A stretch of 29,958 nt of DNA from Clostridiales bacterium (GTDB taxonomy: Bacteria > Bacillota > Clostridia > Oscillospirales > CAG-382). The notes under the pieces were generated by a model, which saw nothing but the letters and a program-made list of their open reading frames with translations, was not told the origin of the DNA and did no database searches. The position numbers were made by a program, and so were the translations under genes. Shown here one piece after another: positions 23,110-29,954 of this stretch (position 1 is the first letter of the stretch; every line of letters starts with the position of its first letter). Location of the stretch: assembly GCA_003343885.1 (NCBI GenBank), contig QAKH01000028.1, forward strand, positions 1 through 29,958, read 5' to 3'.

Positions 23110-23868
23110 TTACAATCTTTCGAGTGCGTCCGCAATATCGTCGAAAAGCTCTGACGACACTGCGCAAAGTTTTTCACTGCCGCCCCGTCTTGCGAAAGTA
23201 TATTTAGCCTTTGAAAACATTTCCACGTCATTGTCTCCGTCACCGAATGCCGCCGTATCAAGCTTTGACAAATACAGTCTCATCTGCAAATCCGAAAGCG
23301 CAAGCCCTTTATTGGCGAATTTTGACGTATACTCAAGCCAGTTATCCGAACGATAGCAGATTCTTAGATCAAACGGCGCAGGCATAAGCTCTTTCGGACG
23401 CCTGTCCCCGCCGTACACGCCTATTTTATACACCGGAGCTTTGACGTCGTACACGCCGGACACAGGATCAAGCCGGTCTACGCCCTCTCGTTCAAGCATA
23501 TCCAAAAATTCCGGCGTGCTTCCGGAAACATATGAAAAGCTATCTGAAAAGTAAAGAATAGGGCAATTTTTATAATCGCTGTTGCGTGAAAACCTTAACA
23601 TATTTTCTATTGATATCTGCTTATGGTACAGCACTTTCCCCTTATACACGCACAACGCCCCGTCATCACAGATATAGTACAGCTCATCGGCGTAAGGCTG
23701 CGACGACACGACTTTTCTCATGCTGAAATAGGATCTTCCCGAGGCAAGCGCGACCTTTTTGCCTGATTCAATCAAGGCGCCGAGCGCTTTTGCCGCATCT
23801 CCCTCAAGCTGTATCTGATCTTTGCCCAAAAGCGTTCCGTCTATGTCGCAGACAACCAATTTTACCAT
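23110..23868 (-). CDS. Cof-type HAD-IIB family phosphatase
   Basis: This 252-residue protein has HAD motif I VVCDIDGTLLG (nucleophile Asp8 and acid Asp10), motif II ALASGRS, and motif IV AFGDGDNDVEMF near the C-terminus; NKGLALSDL supplies the motif III region. The type IIB cap lies in the middle. Such proteins dephosphorylate sugar phosphates, pyridoxal phosphate or similar small molecules; the substrate is not readable. GGAGG lies 5 bases before ATG 23868, which rules out the longer frame starting at 23889. It is the first gene of a probable two-gene unit with polA. That pairing looks positional rather than functional. Confidence 0.88.
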   Translation of the reverse strand: MVKLVVCDIDGTLLGKDQIQLEGDAAKALGALIESGKKVALASGRSYFSMRKVVSSQPYADELYYICDDGALCVYKGKVLYHKQISIENMLRFSRNSDYKNCPILYFSDSFSYVSGSTPEFLDMLEREGVDRLDPVSGVYDVKAPVYKIGVYGGDRRPKELMPAPFDLRICYRSDNWLEYTSKFANKGLALSDLQMRLYLSKLDTAAFGDGDNDVEMFSKAKYTFARRGGSEKLCAVSSELFDDIADALERL

Positions 23869-24010
23869 ATTATCCTCCGTTCCCGGCATATTCCCCTATC
23901 GCCTTATTATTATCCCTTTTTATTTTGCTCATTATGTCAAAAAACACAAAATACAAAATCAGCGTATCAAGACTCATTTCACCGTTTCAGGACAGAAGCA
24001 GAAGCAGACG

Positions 24011-24044
24011 AAAAAACAAAAAGAAACGGCTCTGAAAAGCCTTT
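24011..24044 (-). terminator. Possible attenuator in the HAD/polA leader
   Basis: On the minus strand AAAGGCT (24044-24038) can pair with AGCC-G-TTT (24031-24024, one bulged G) around a 6-base loop, followed by a T-rich run down to 24011. A second hairpin, ATGCCG / CGGCAT (24083-24078 with 24056-24051), lies just upstream. The stem is short, so this is uncertain. Confidence 0.35.
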
Positions 24045-24127
24045 CAAGTTATGCCGACACATTATCTGATAAAACGCCGGCATTACGCTGCAAATTTTGC
24101 TCAACCGGGCATTCTTTAACGGTCTTT

Positions 24128-24156
24128 ATTTTATCACAGCAGTCATTTTTTGTCAA
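24128..24156 (-). promoter_or_regulatory. Promoter of the HAD/polA unit
   Basis: On the minus strand, TTGACA (24156-24151) and TAAAAT (24133-24128) are 17 bases apart. The transcription start would be near 24121, about 250 bases before the HAD start codon. Confidence 0.85.
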
Positions 24157-24281
24157 CAATCAACCTGTTTCTGCTTACATCCGTAAATTCATTTATTTGT
24201 CATGCCGCAGACGAATTTTGTTATATTCAAGCGCTTATCTTAAACTACAAAAAGGTACAAAAAGCTCAGCACAAAAAATCC

Positions 24282-24324
24282 GCCCTGTTTCACGGGATAA
24301 ATGCGAAACAGGGCTTAATTTTTT
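24282..24324. terminator. Bidirectional terminator after the ABC exporter genes
   Basis: GCCCTGTTTC (24282-24291) and GAAACAGGGC (24305-24314) form a perfect 10-bp stem. T-rich runs follow on both strands. On the minus strand it lies about 110 bases after the stop of the second ABC gene. Confidence 0.87.
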
Positions 24325-24423
24325 ATTGCGGATTCCGTACGTATTATGTGTTCGTATTACGATTAAGCACAGCACTCCGGCTTACAGTGTTTCAACGAAA
24401 AAACACCTGATAATTCAAATTTC

Positions 24424-26355
24424 TCAATCGAGTTCGAGTGCTCCCGTATACAGGCGGTAGTAAGTGCCGCCAAGCTCTATAAGGTCGTTATGTGTACCAC
24501 GCTCGATAATACGTCCGTGGTCAAGCACCATTATGGCGTTTGAGTTGCGAACGGTAGACAGGCGGTGTGCTATGACGAACACGGTACGTCCTGTCATAAG
24601 AGCGTCCATGCCTCGCTGCACTATCGCCTCTGTACGGGTATCTATCGAGCTTGTCGCCTCGTCGAGTATCATAACCGGAGGATCCGCTACTGCCGCACGT
24701 GCTATGGCAAGCAGCTGCCGCTGTCCCTGGCTGAGATTTGCTCCGTTTCCGGTTAACATCGTATTATATCCTTCCGGCAGGCGCCTGATAAAGTCATCGG
24801 CTCCGGCAAGCTTTGCCGCTGCGATACATTCCTCGTCGCATGCATCCAGATTACCGTAGCGGATATTTTCCATAACGGTTCCCGTAAACAAACATGTATC
24901 CTGAAGCACGACTCCGAGGCTTCGGCGCAGGTCTTCTTTCTTTATCTTATTGATATTGATACCGTCATAACGGATTTTGCCGTCACTTATATCGTAGAAA
25001 CGGTTAATAAGGTTTGTAATGGTAGTTTTTCCGGCTCCGGTAGAACCGACGAAAGCGACCTTCTGACCCGGCTTTGCGTACAAGGAAATATTATGCAGAA
25101 CTGTTTTTTCAGGTGTATATCCGAAGTTTACGTCATAGAAGCGGACATCGCCTTCAAGGCGGGTATATGTAACTGTTCCGTCATGGTGCGGATGTTTCCA
25201 TGCCCATACGTTTGTTCTTTCCTTACACTCACTTAAGGAGCCGTCGGCATTTTCTTTGGCGTTTACCAAGGTTACGTAGCCTTCGTCTTCCTCGACTTTT
25301 TCATCCAAGAGAGCAAAAATTCGATGAGCTCCGGCAAGTCCCATAATAACCATATTTACCTGGTTTGAAACCTGTCCTATTGAGCCTGCGAACTGTTTTG
25401 TCATATTCAAGAACGGTACGACGATGCTTATGCTGAACGCCATGCCGGATATGCTGATATTCGGAACGTCCGTAAGCAGCAGTGCGCCTCCGACAAGTGC
25501 GACAACAACGTACATTACGTTTCCGATATTTCCGAGCAGCGGCATAAGAATATTTGCAAACTTATTTCCGTTGCGTGCGTTGAAAAATATTTCTTCGTTC
25601 ACTTTATCAAAGTCCGCTTTTGCGCCCTCTTCGTGACAGAACACTTTAATAACCTTTTGTCCTGTCATCATTTCTTCCATAAACGCCTCTGCCTTTGCAA
25701 TGGTTACCTGCTGGCGGAGAAAATATTTGGAGGACCGGCTGGTCACGGCGCGTGCCGCGAGCACCATGCACACAACGCCCACTACAACCAGTACGGCAAG
25801 TATTGCACTATAATACAACATAATGCAGAAAACAACAAACAAAGTAATAAACGATATTGTCATCTGCGGCAGACTTTGGCTTATGAGCTGACGCAGAGTA
25901 TCAACGTCATTGGTGTAATAGCTCATTATATCGCCGTGCCCGTTGGTATCAAAATACTTTATGGGCAGATCCTGCATATGGCTGAACATTTTTTCACGCA
26001 TTTTCTTTAACGAACCCTGCGTTATAATCGCCATCATCTGAGTATAAAATGCACCGGCAATAAGGCTGATAACGTACATTATTACGAGTATGGCGACATA
26101 AGTAAGGATACGTCCCGAAACCGCATTCCAATCACCGCTTTCAAAGTTGTCCTCTACAACGGCTATTACTTTTTGCAGAAAAACCGCTGGTACTGCACTT
26201 ACTATGGCATTTATCAGAATACACACCATTGTTACCGGCAGCAAAACCGGGTAAAACTCAAACAGAGTTTTTAACAGGCGGCGAAGCACTCCTTTCGGCG
26301 CACGCTGTCCACGTGCTGTTTTGGAAGGAGCAGAAGCGTTATTATTCTTCCCCAT
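24424..26355 (-). CDS. ABC exporter half-transporter, consensus-site subunit
   Basis: This 643-residue protein has an N-terminal basic, Ala/Ser-rich extension (about 25 residues), six membrane segments (about residues 35-330) and a C-terminal ATPase. Walker A is GSTGAGKTT, the signature is NLSQGQRQ, and Walker B is MILDEATSS with the catalytic Glu present; the switch region IAHRLST ends the domain. An extra stretch of about 45 residues with NVWAWKHPHHDGT lies between the membrane and ATPase parts. With the upstream subunit it should form a heterodimeric multidrug-type exporter. ATG 26355 overlaps the upstream stop by 14 bases, and AGGTGA lies in the end of that gene, so the two are translationally coupled. 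The longer frame from 26394 is not preferred. The exported compound is unknown. Confidence 0.88.
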   Translation of the reverse strand: MGKNNNASAPSKTARGQRAPKGVLRRLLKTLFEFYPVLLPVTMVCILINAIVSAVPAVFLQKVIAVVEDNFESGDWNAVSGRILTYVAILVIMYVISLIAGAFYTQMMAIITQGSLKKMREKMFSHMQDLPIKYFDTNGHGDIMSYYTNDVDTLRQLISQSLPQMTISFITLFVVFCIMLYYSAILAVLVVVGVVCMVLAARAVTSRSSKYFLRQQVTIAKAEAFMEEMMTGQKVIKVFCHEEGAKADFDKVNEEIFFNARNGNKFANILMPLLGNIGNVMYVVVALVGGALLLTDVPNISISGMAFSISIVVPFLNMTKQFAGSIGQVSNQVNMVIMGLAGAHRIFALLDEKVEEDEGYVTLVNAKENADGSLSECKERTNVWAWKHPHHDGTVTYTRLEGDVRFYDVNFGYTPEKTVLHNISLYAKPGQKVAFVGSTGAGKTTITNLINRFYDISDGKIRYDGININKIKKEDLRRSLGVVLQDTCLFTGTVMENIRYGNLDACDEECIAAAKLAGADDFIRRLPEGYNTMLTGNGANLSQGQRQLLAIARAAVADPPVMILDEATSSIDTRTEAIVQRGMDALMTGRTVFVIAHRLSTVRNSNAIMVLDHGRIIERGTHNDLIELGGTYYRLYTGALELD

Positions 26356-28090
26356 TCTGATCACCTGCCTTATTCTGAGAAGTATATACCTCACGGTAAA
26401 TTTCGCTTGACTTCATAAGCTCTTCATGATTTCCAACCGCACAAATACGTCCGCCGTCCATCACGATGATACGATCGGCGTCCTGAACGGAGGCGACACG
26501 CTGAGCTATGATTATTTTTGTGGTATCGGGAATAAATTCCCTGAATCCCTTGCGTATGAGTGCGTCGGTTCTTGTATCGACTGCGCTTGTTGAGTCGTCA
26601 AGTATAAGCACCTTCGGCTTTTTGAGCAATGCTCTTGCGATGCACAGGCGCTGCTTCTGTCCGCCGGACACATTTGCGCCGCCCTGCTCTATCCAGGTAT
26701 CATATTTATCGGGGAACTGCTGGATAAACTCATCGGCCTGGGCGAGTTTACACGCTTCGAGCATCTCTTCGTCTGTTGCGTCGGGATTTCCCCAGCGCAG
26801 ATTATCTTTTATAGTACCGCTGAAAAGTACGTTCTTCTGGAGTACCACGGCGACATTGTTTCTGAGAATTTCCAAATCATAGTCCCGCACGTCGATTCCT
26901 CCGACCTTAACGCATCCTTCCGTAACATCGTACAGTCTGGGAATCAACTGAACCAAAGTCGATTTTGACGAACCTGTTCCTCCGAGGACGCCAATCAGCT
27001 CGCCGGATTTAATATGCAAATCAACCTTCTCAAGCGCCATTCTCTCGGCGTCTTTTGAATACTTGAAGCTTACGCCGTCAAAATCTATTGAGCCGTCCTT
27101 AACTTCGGTTACGGCATTTTCCGGGCTTGTAAGGCTGCTCTTTTCGGAGAGCACTTCGACGATACGTTCAGCTGATTCCATTGACATGGTAATCATAACA
27201 AACACGAACGACAGCATCATAAGGCTCATAAGTATCTGGAAGCTGTATGTAAGGATAGCCGACATCTGACCGACAGCAACTTCAGCGCCGCGGCTTGTGA
27301 TTACGAGATACGAACCAAAAGACAGCACAAACGCCATGCCTGCGTAAACACAGAACTGCATCATTGGACTGTTGAGCGCCATAATACGTTCAGCCTTAGT
27401 AAAATCCTTGCAGACATCTTCTGCTGCTGCATTAAATTTCTTCTTTTCGTACTCTTCTCTTACATAACTTTTTACAACGCGCATTGCCTGGACATTCTCC
27501 TGAACCGAATCATTAAGTGCGTCATATTTACGGAACACACGTCTGAATATCGGCATTGCCGCACGTATTACAAGTGCCAGCCCTACGCCTAACAGCGGGA
27601 TTGTAATAAGGAAAATCAAAGCAAGTCTGCCGCCCATATAAAATCCCATGGCAAAAGAGAAGATCATCATAAGCGGTCCTCTTATTGCTATTCGTATTAT
27701 CATCATGAACGCCATCTGAACGTTCACTACGTCCGTTGTCATACGGGTAACAAGGCTGGACACTGAAAATTTATCAATATTTTCAAATGAATAGTCCTGT
27801 ATACGGTAGAACATATCCTTACGCAGATTGCGTGCAAAACCTGTCGAAGCGGCAGCGCACGTATTACCTGCTGCGACGCCGAACACAAGCGACAAAACCG
27901 CCATAACAACAAGCTGTATCCCGTAATTTACAATGACATCCATGCCGCACCCTGCCTGCATTTCATTGACGAGGTTTGCAATGGTGAACGGGATGATACA
28001 TTCCAGAATAACCTCAACTATAACTAAAAGCGGTGTCAAAACCGCCATCTTTTTAAACTCTCGCACACTGCGAGCAAGTGTTTTTATCAT
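26342..28090 (-). CDS. ABC exporter half-transporter, degenerate-site subunit
   Basis: This 582-residue protein has six membrane segments (about residues 15-305) and a C-terminal ATPase. Walker A is GGTGSSKSTL and the signature is NVSGGQKQR. Walker B is LILDDSTSAVD, where the catalytic Glu is replaced by Asp; the switch His is also altered, reading IIAQRVAS instead of AHR. This is the pattern of the degenerate subunit in heterodimeric exporters such as BmrC/BmrD and TM287/TM288. Its partner is the next gene, which has the intact Glu. ATG 28090 is preferred: AAGGAGG ends 10 bases upstream, while ATG 28099 is only one base from it. A leader of about 290 bases with a small ORF precedes it. Confidence 0.88.
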   Translation of the reverse strand: MIKTLARSVREFKKMAVLTPLLVIVEVILECIIPFTIANLVNEMQAGCGMDVIVNYGIQLVVMAVLSLVFGVAAGNTCAAASTGFARNLRKDMFYRIQDYSFENIDKFSVSSLVTRMTTDVVNVQMAFMMIIRIAIRGPLMMIFSFAMGFYMGGRLALIFLITIPLLGVGLALVIRAAMPIFRRVFRKYDALNDSVQENVQAMRVVKSYVREEYEKKKFNAAAEDVCKDFTKAERIMALNSPMMQFCVYAGMAFVLSFGSYLVITSRGAEVAVGQMSAILTYSFQILMSLMMLSFVFVMITMSMESAERIVEVLSEKSSLTSPENAVTEVKDGSIDFDGVSFKYSKDAERMALEKVDLHIKSGELIGVLGGTGSSKSTLVQLIPRLYDVTEGCVKVGGIDVRDYDLEILRNNVAVVLQKNVLFSGTIKDNLRWGNPDATDEEMLEACKLAQADEFIQQFPDKYDTWIEQGGANVSGGQKQRLCIARALLKKPKVLILDDSTSAVDTRTDALIRKGFREFIPDTTKIIIAQRVASVQDADRIIVMDGGRICAVGNHEELMKSSEIYREVYTSQNKAGDQNGEE

Positions 28091-28228
28091 TTGTGACATT
28101 CCTCCTTAACAGTCCGCAAATCCAAGATAGCTTTCAGCTTCACGCCGACACTCCTAAAAGGCAGCATAAATTAAAAGACAGACAAAATTTTTCTCTCGGA
28201 TTAACTTTGCGGTATTCTACTAAAACGA

Positions 28229-28376
28229 TGAGCAACCACCGGCGGCAAAGCGGTAATAAAAACAATTCACCGAAACGTCGGCGAAAACGGTGCTGCAAAC
28301 GTTTTTTCAGAACATAACCCCAAAAAGTATCTCACGTTTTTTCGTTGCGTCCTCCTTTCCGCTTTGTGAGCAACCA
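28229..28376 (-). repeat. 10-bp direct repeat in the ABC exporter leader
   Basis: TGGTTGCTCA occurs on the minus strand at 28376-28367 and again at 28238-28229. Both copies begin a short reading frame with the same first codons (Val-Ala-His): the first is the 36-codon leader ORF, the second a 12-codon frame from GTG 28240. Confidence 0.6.
28254..28292 (-). terminator. Possible attenuator hairpin in the ABC exporter leader
   Basis: On the minus strand CACCG (28292-28288) and CGGTG (28272-28268) close a 15-base loop, followed four bases later by GTTTTTATT. The arm covers the stop codon of the leader ORF. The stem is only 5 bp. A competing long-range pairing exists between CAAAGCGG (28366-28359) and CCGCTTTG (28253-28246). 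Confidence 0.4.
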
Positions 28377-28377
28377 T
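28267..28377 (-). CDS. Candidate regulatory leader peptide of the ABC exporter operon
   Basis: A minus-strand ORF of 36 codons starts at ATG 28377, about 13 bases after the predicted transcription start, and ends at TGA 28269-28267. It has no ribosome binding site. A shorter version from GTG 28335 (22 residues, beginning VRYFLGLCSEKTF and ending AAPFSPTFR) lies 15 bases after a strong AAAGGAGG, which is longer than usual spacing. The last codons and the stop sit in a hairpin CACCG / CGGTG followed by a T-rich run. In Bacillus, the related BmrCD exporter is controlled by ribosome-mediated attenuation on a leader peptide; the same logic is proposed here. Whether it is translated is unknown. Confidence 0.42.
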   Translation of the reverse strand: MVAHKAERRTQRKNVRYFLGLCSEKTFAAPFSPTFR

Positions 28378-28396
28378 CAAGATTCTGAACATGAAA

Positions 28397-28425
28397 ATTT
28401 TAACTCACAAAAAAAAAGTTGTCAA
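28397..28425 (-). promoter_or_regulatory. Promoter of the ABC exporter operon
   Basis: On the minus strand, TTGACA (28425-28420) and TAAAAT (28402-28397) are 17 bases apart, with nine T in the spacer. Transcription would start near 28390, giving a leader of about 300 bases. Confidence 0.87.
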
Positions 28426-28750
28426 TACATCACTTGTCTGTTTTTTGTGAAATAAAAATTAACTTTATTTCTCTAAATTCCTAACACAAAAGGAGCATAC
28501 TGAACTGTCAAACAAAGTCTTAGACTGCGTTTCAAACAGCATACAAACTGAAATCATACAGCATGGGTGACAACCGTTTGATTTTCAAATCTATTCCTGC
28601 AACTCAGGTGACGCTTCATTTGCATTTGACGTTGATGGCAAAAAGAAAAATCCGAACGCAAAGTACGTTCGGACTCTTTTTGTGAAGAGCGGACAAAAAA
28701 GATATTTTCCGTTGTTTTAATATGGACTTGAACTCACGCGTCTTTATTAG
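28426..28750. other. Intergenic stretch right of the ABC exporter promoter
   Basis: This is AT-rich and without a convincing gene. It holds the bidirectional hairpin at 28651-28673. Short plus-strand frames run through 28563-28720 but lack a proper ribosome binding site and cross the terminator. Confidence 0.65.
28651..28680. terminator. Bidirectional terminator after the GNAT gene
   Basis: TCCGAACG (28651-28658) and CGTTCGGA (28666-28673) form a perfect 8-bp stem with a 7-base loop. CTCTTTTT follows on the plus strand and TTTTTCTTTTT on the minus strand. It lies about 75 bases beyond the stop of the minus-strand GNAT gene. Confidence 0.85.
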
Positions 28751-29182
28751 TCAGATTTTTTGCCATGCGTAATTAAGCAATTCGTTCTCCACTGATACAA
28801 ACTTAAAGTTCATCTTCTCAAACAACTTTATAGATGCAGCGTTTGATTTATCAATAGATACTTCAATTTTATCAAAATCAAGAAGGAGTGTGCCGGACTG
28901 AATATCATTAAGAATAGTAGTTGCAACCCCTTTCCTTTGGTAAGTTGGAATTACCATTATATCCATATATAAAGTTCGGTTTGATATTTCACAATGTGTT
29001 GCTGCAACTAAAACATCGTTTTCAAAGACCTTAAAGTAGAATACATTTTCTGTATTTGTAACGTAGGTCCAGTAGTTATTTTTGTCAACATTTATGAAGC
29101 GAGAAAATTCAGGCAAGTTTAGAATTTCGTCTAAATAAGATATGTCAGGATCATTTTGACTATCAATGCGTCTATAAATCAT
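28751..29182 (-). CDS. GNAT-family N-acetyltransferase
   Basis: This 143-residue protein has the GNAT fold. The acetyl-CoA-binding motif A is MDIMVIPTYQRKGVATTIL (about residues 73-91; the Q-x-x-G-x-A core is QRKGVA), and the later NAASIKLFEKMNFKFV block is typical of motif B. It should transfer an acetyl group to an amine on a small molecule or protein; the acceptor is unknown. ATG 29182 overlaps the stop of the upstream four-helix-bundle gene as ATGA, and AAAGGA lies 8 bases upstream inside that gene, so the two are co-translated. Base composition is more AT-rich than the neighbouring operons, which suggests a different origin for this pair. Confidence 0.85.
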   Translation of the reverse strand: MIYRRIDSQNDPDISYLDEILNLPEFSRFINVDKNNYWTYVTNTENVFYFKVFENDVLVAATHCEISNRTLYMDIMVIPTYQRKGVATTILNDIQSGTLLLDFDKIEVSIDKSNAASIKLFEKMNFKFVSVENELLNYAWQKI

Positions 29183-29526
29183 TTGGGATTTTCCTTTGCG
29201 GTGTTGATAGAAGCAATCAAAATTCTTTTAATTTCCGTACACTTATCAAGCAAAGTTTTATCGTAATAATAGCCACTTTCTAAAATAAGCTCAATCCAAT
29301 ATTCCGTTTCTGAACACTCTTTCAAAGCGATTTGAAGCTTGGCAATAAAGTCAGCTTTTCCGTGAGCATAAAATGCCTCTCTGATGTTTGCACCAATACT
29401 TGTTCCCGAACGCAGAAACTGATTGATCAAAGCACCTTCACACTTTGCCATCCTAAGTTCTTTGCAGACCTGTATCACGTCAAGCGCAAATGTTTTGGAT
29501 TTTATAATCAAAGGGCTGTCTGACAT
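29179..29526 (-). CDS. Four-helix-bundle protein (23S rRNA intervening-sequence protein family)
   Basis: This 115-residue, all-helical protein matches the four-helix-bundle (S23/IVP) family. The recognised blocks are KSKTFALDVIQVCKEL, the loop LRSGTSIGANIREA (about residues 38-51), and KADFIAKLQIALKECSETEYWIELI. The family was first seen encoded inside 23S rRNA intervening sequences but is mostly found as free genes. Related proteins (Avd) serve as accessory factors in diversity-generating retroelements, where they bind the reverse transcriptase and RNA. No reverse transcriptase is in the window. ATG 29526 is preferred, with AAAGGCGG 7 bases upstream, over GTG 29544. The promoter at 29557-29585 drives it and the GNAT gene. 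Confidence 0.85.
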   Translation of the reverse strand: MSDSPLIIKSKTFALDVIQVCKELRMAKCEGALINQFLRSGTSIGANIREAFYAHGKADFIAKLQIALKECSETEYWIELILESGYYYDKTLLDKCTEIKRILIASINTAKENPK

Positions 29527-29556
29527 AACCTTACCGCCTTTCACCTTTCTATGATA

Positions 29557-29585
29557 AGTATAACATAAAACTTATTACTTTTCAA
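29557..29585 (-). promoter_or_regulatory. Promoter of the four-helix-bundle/GNAT pair
   Basis: On the minus strand, TTGAAA (29585-29580) and TATACT (29562-29557) are 17 bases apart, about 30 bases before the start codon. Confidence 0.72.
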
Positions 29586-29641
29586 CTTCATATAATAAAA
29601 ATGCTTTTTGACCAACGGGAGAAAAGCTACATCAGCACCTT

Positions 29642-29666
29642 TTCACTATTCACTATTACTTATTAC
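29642..29666. repeat. Short 7-bp repeat tract (TTCACTA / TTACTTA type)
   Basis: Near-identical 7-base units, CACTATT CACTATT ACTTATT ACT, run in tandem. The tract is roughly complementary to the AGTGAAG tract 26 bases further on, so the two could pair. Confidence 0.6.
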
Positions 29667-29671
29667 TTGCC

Positions 29672-29684
29672 AAAAATCGACAAG
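29672..29684. repeat. Extra copy of the tRNA terminator arm
   Basis: AAAAATCGACAAG repeats exactly the left arm (29731-29743) of the terminator that follows tRNA-Tyr. The two copies flank the 7-bp tandem tract, which suggests a local duplication. Confidence 0.75.
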
Positions 29685-29691
29685 AGGTTTG

Positions 29692-29726
29692 AGTGAAAAG
29701 TGAAGAGTGAAGAGTGAAGAGTGAAA
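29692..29726. repeat. Tandem 7-bp repeat AGTGAA(G/A), five units
   Basis: Five direct units: AGTGAAA, three AGTGAAG, then AGTGAAA. Such simple tandem tracts change copy number by slippage. They sit between two direct copies of AAAAATCGACAAG. Confidence 0.85.
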
Positions 29727-29730
29727 AAGT

Positions 29731-29768
29731 AAAAATCGACAAGCTTCTGTCGAAACTTGTCGATTTTT
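29731..29768 (-). terminator. Terminator of the tRNA-Thr/tRNA-Tyr unit
   Basis: AAAAATCGACAAG (29731-29743) and CTTGTCGATTTTT (29756-29768) form a perfect 13-bp inverted repeat with a 12-base loop. On the minus strand it begins at the tRNA-Tyr CCA end and finishes in a T run. Confidence 0.92.
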
Positions 29769-29852
29769 GGTGGGGGAAGGTGGATTCGGACCACCGAAGT
29801 CACTGACAACAGATTTACAGTCTGCCCCCTTTGGCCACTCGGGAATTCCCCC
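29768..29852 (-). tRNA. tRNA-Tyr (anticodon GTA)
   Basis: On the minus strand, acceptor arms GGGGGAA (from 29852) and TTCCCCC pair fully. The anticodon loop CTGTAAA gives GTA. A long variable arm, as expected for bacterial tRNA-Tyr, and a T-loop GGTCCGAATCC follow. The CCA end is encoded (29770-29768) and touches the terminator. Confidence 0.96.
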
Positions 29853-29879
29853 ATACAAATTATAAAATTTTAAAAAAAG

Positions 29880-29954
29880 TGGAGCTGGTGAAGGGAGTCG
29901 AACCCCCAACCTGCTGATTACAAATCAGCTGCTCTGCCATTGAGCCACACCAGC
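29880..29954 (-). tRNA. tRNA-Thr (anticodon TGT)
   Basis: On the minus strand, acceptor arms GCTGGTG (from 29954) and CACCAGC pair. The anticodon stem GCTGA / TCAGC encloses TTTGTAA, giving TGT. The T-arm GGGGGTTCGACTCCC is normal and CCA is encoded (29882-29880). It lies 27 bases upstream of tRNA-Tyr in the same transcript; the promoter is outside the window. Confidence 0.96.

Larger units (their letters stand above)
23869..24423. other. Intergenic region between the HAD/polA unit and the ABC exporter
   Basis: This 555-bp stretch has no convincing gene. It holds a strong minus-strand promoter (24128-24156), a leader of about 250 bases with two hairpins, and a bidirectional terminator (24282-24324). 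A 212-residue plus-strand frame across it runs antisense into both neighbours and has no ribosome binding site. Confidence 0.75.

Noticed and set aside
23822..24460. 212-residue plus-strand frame across the HAD-ABC intergenic region
   Set aside because: It runs antisense into both neighbouring genes, has no ribosome binding site, crosses a strong minus-strand promoter and a terminator, and its composition looks non-coding.
28078..28317. Arg-rich 79-residue plus-strand frame antisense to the ABC leader
   Set aside because: It starts inside the ABC gene on the opposite strand, has no ribosome binding site, and is explained by the structured leader.
28563..28720. Short plus-strand frames, including one reading GDASFAFDVDGKKK
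   Set aside because: No usable ribosome binding site for either frame; both cross the bidirectional terminator at 28651-28673.
28715..28750. tRNA-like fragment (GAGTTCAAGTCC on the minus strand)
   Set aside because: The flanking bases do not form a T-stem and no other tRNA arm is present.
29179..29526. Diversity-generating retroelement suggested by the Avd-like fold
   Set aside because: No reverse transcriptase, template repeat or variable repeat was seen in the window.
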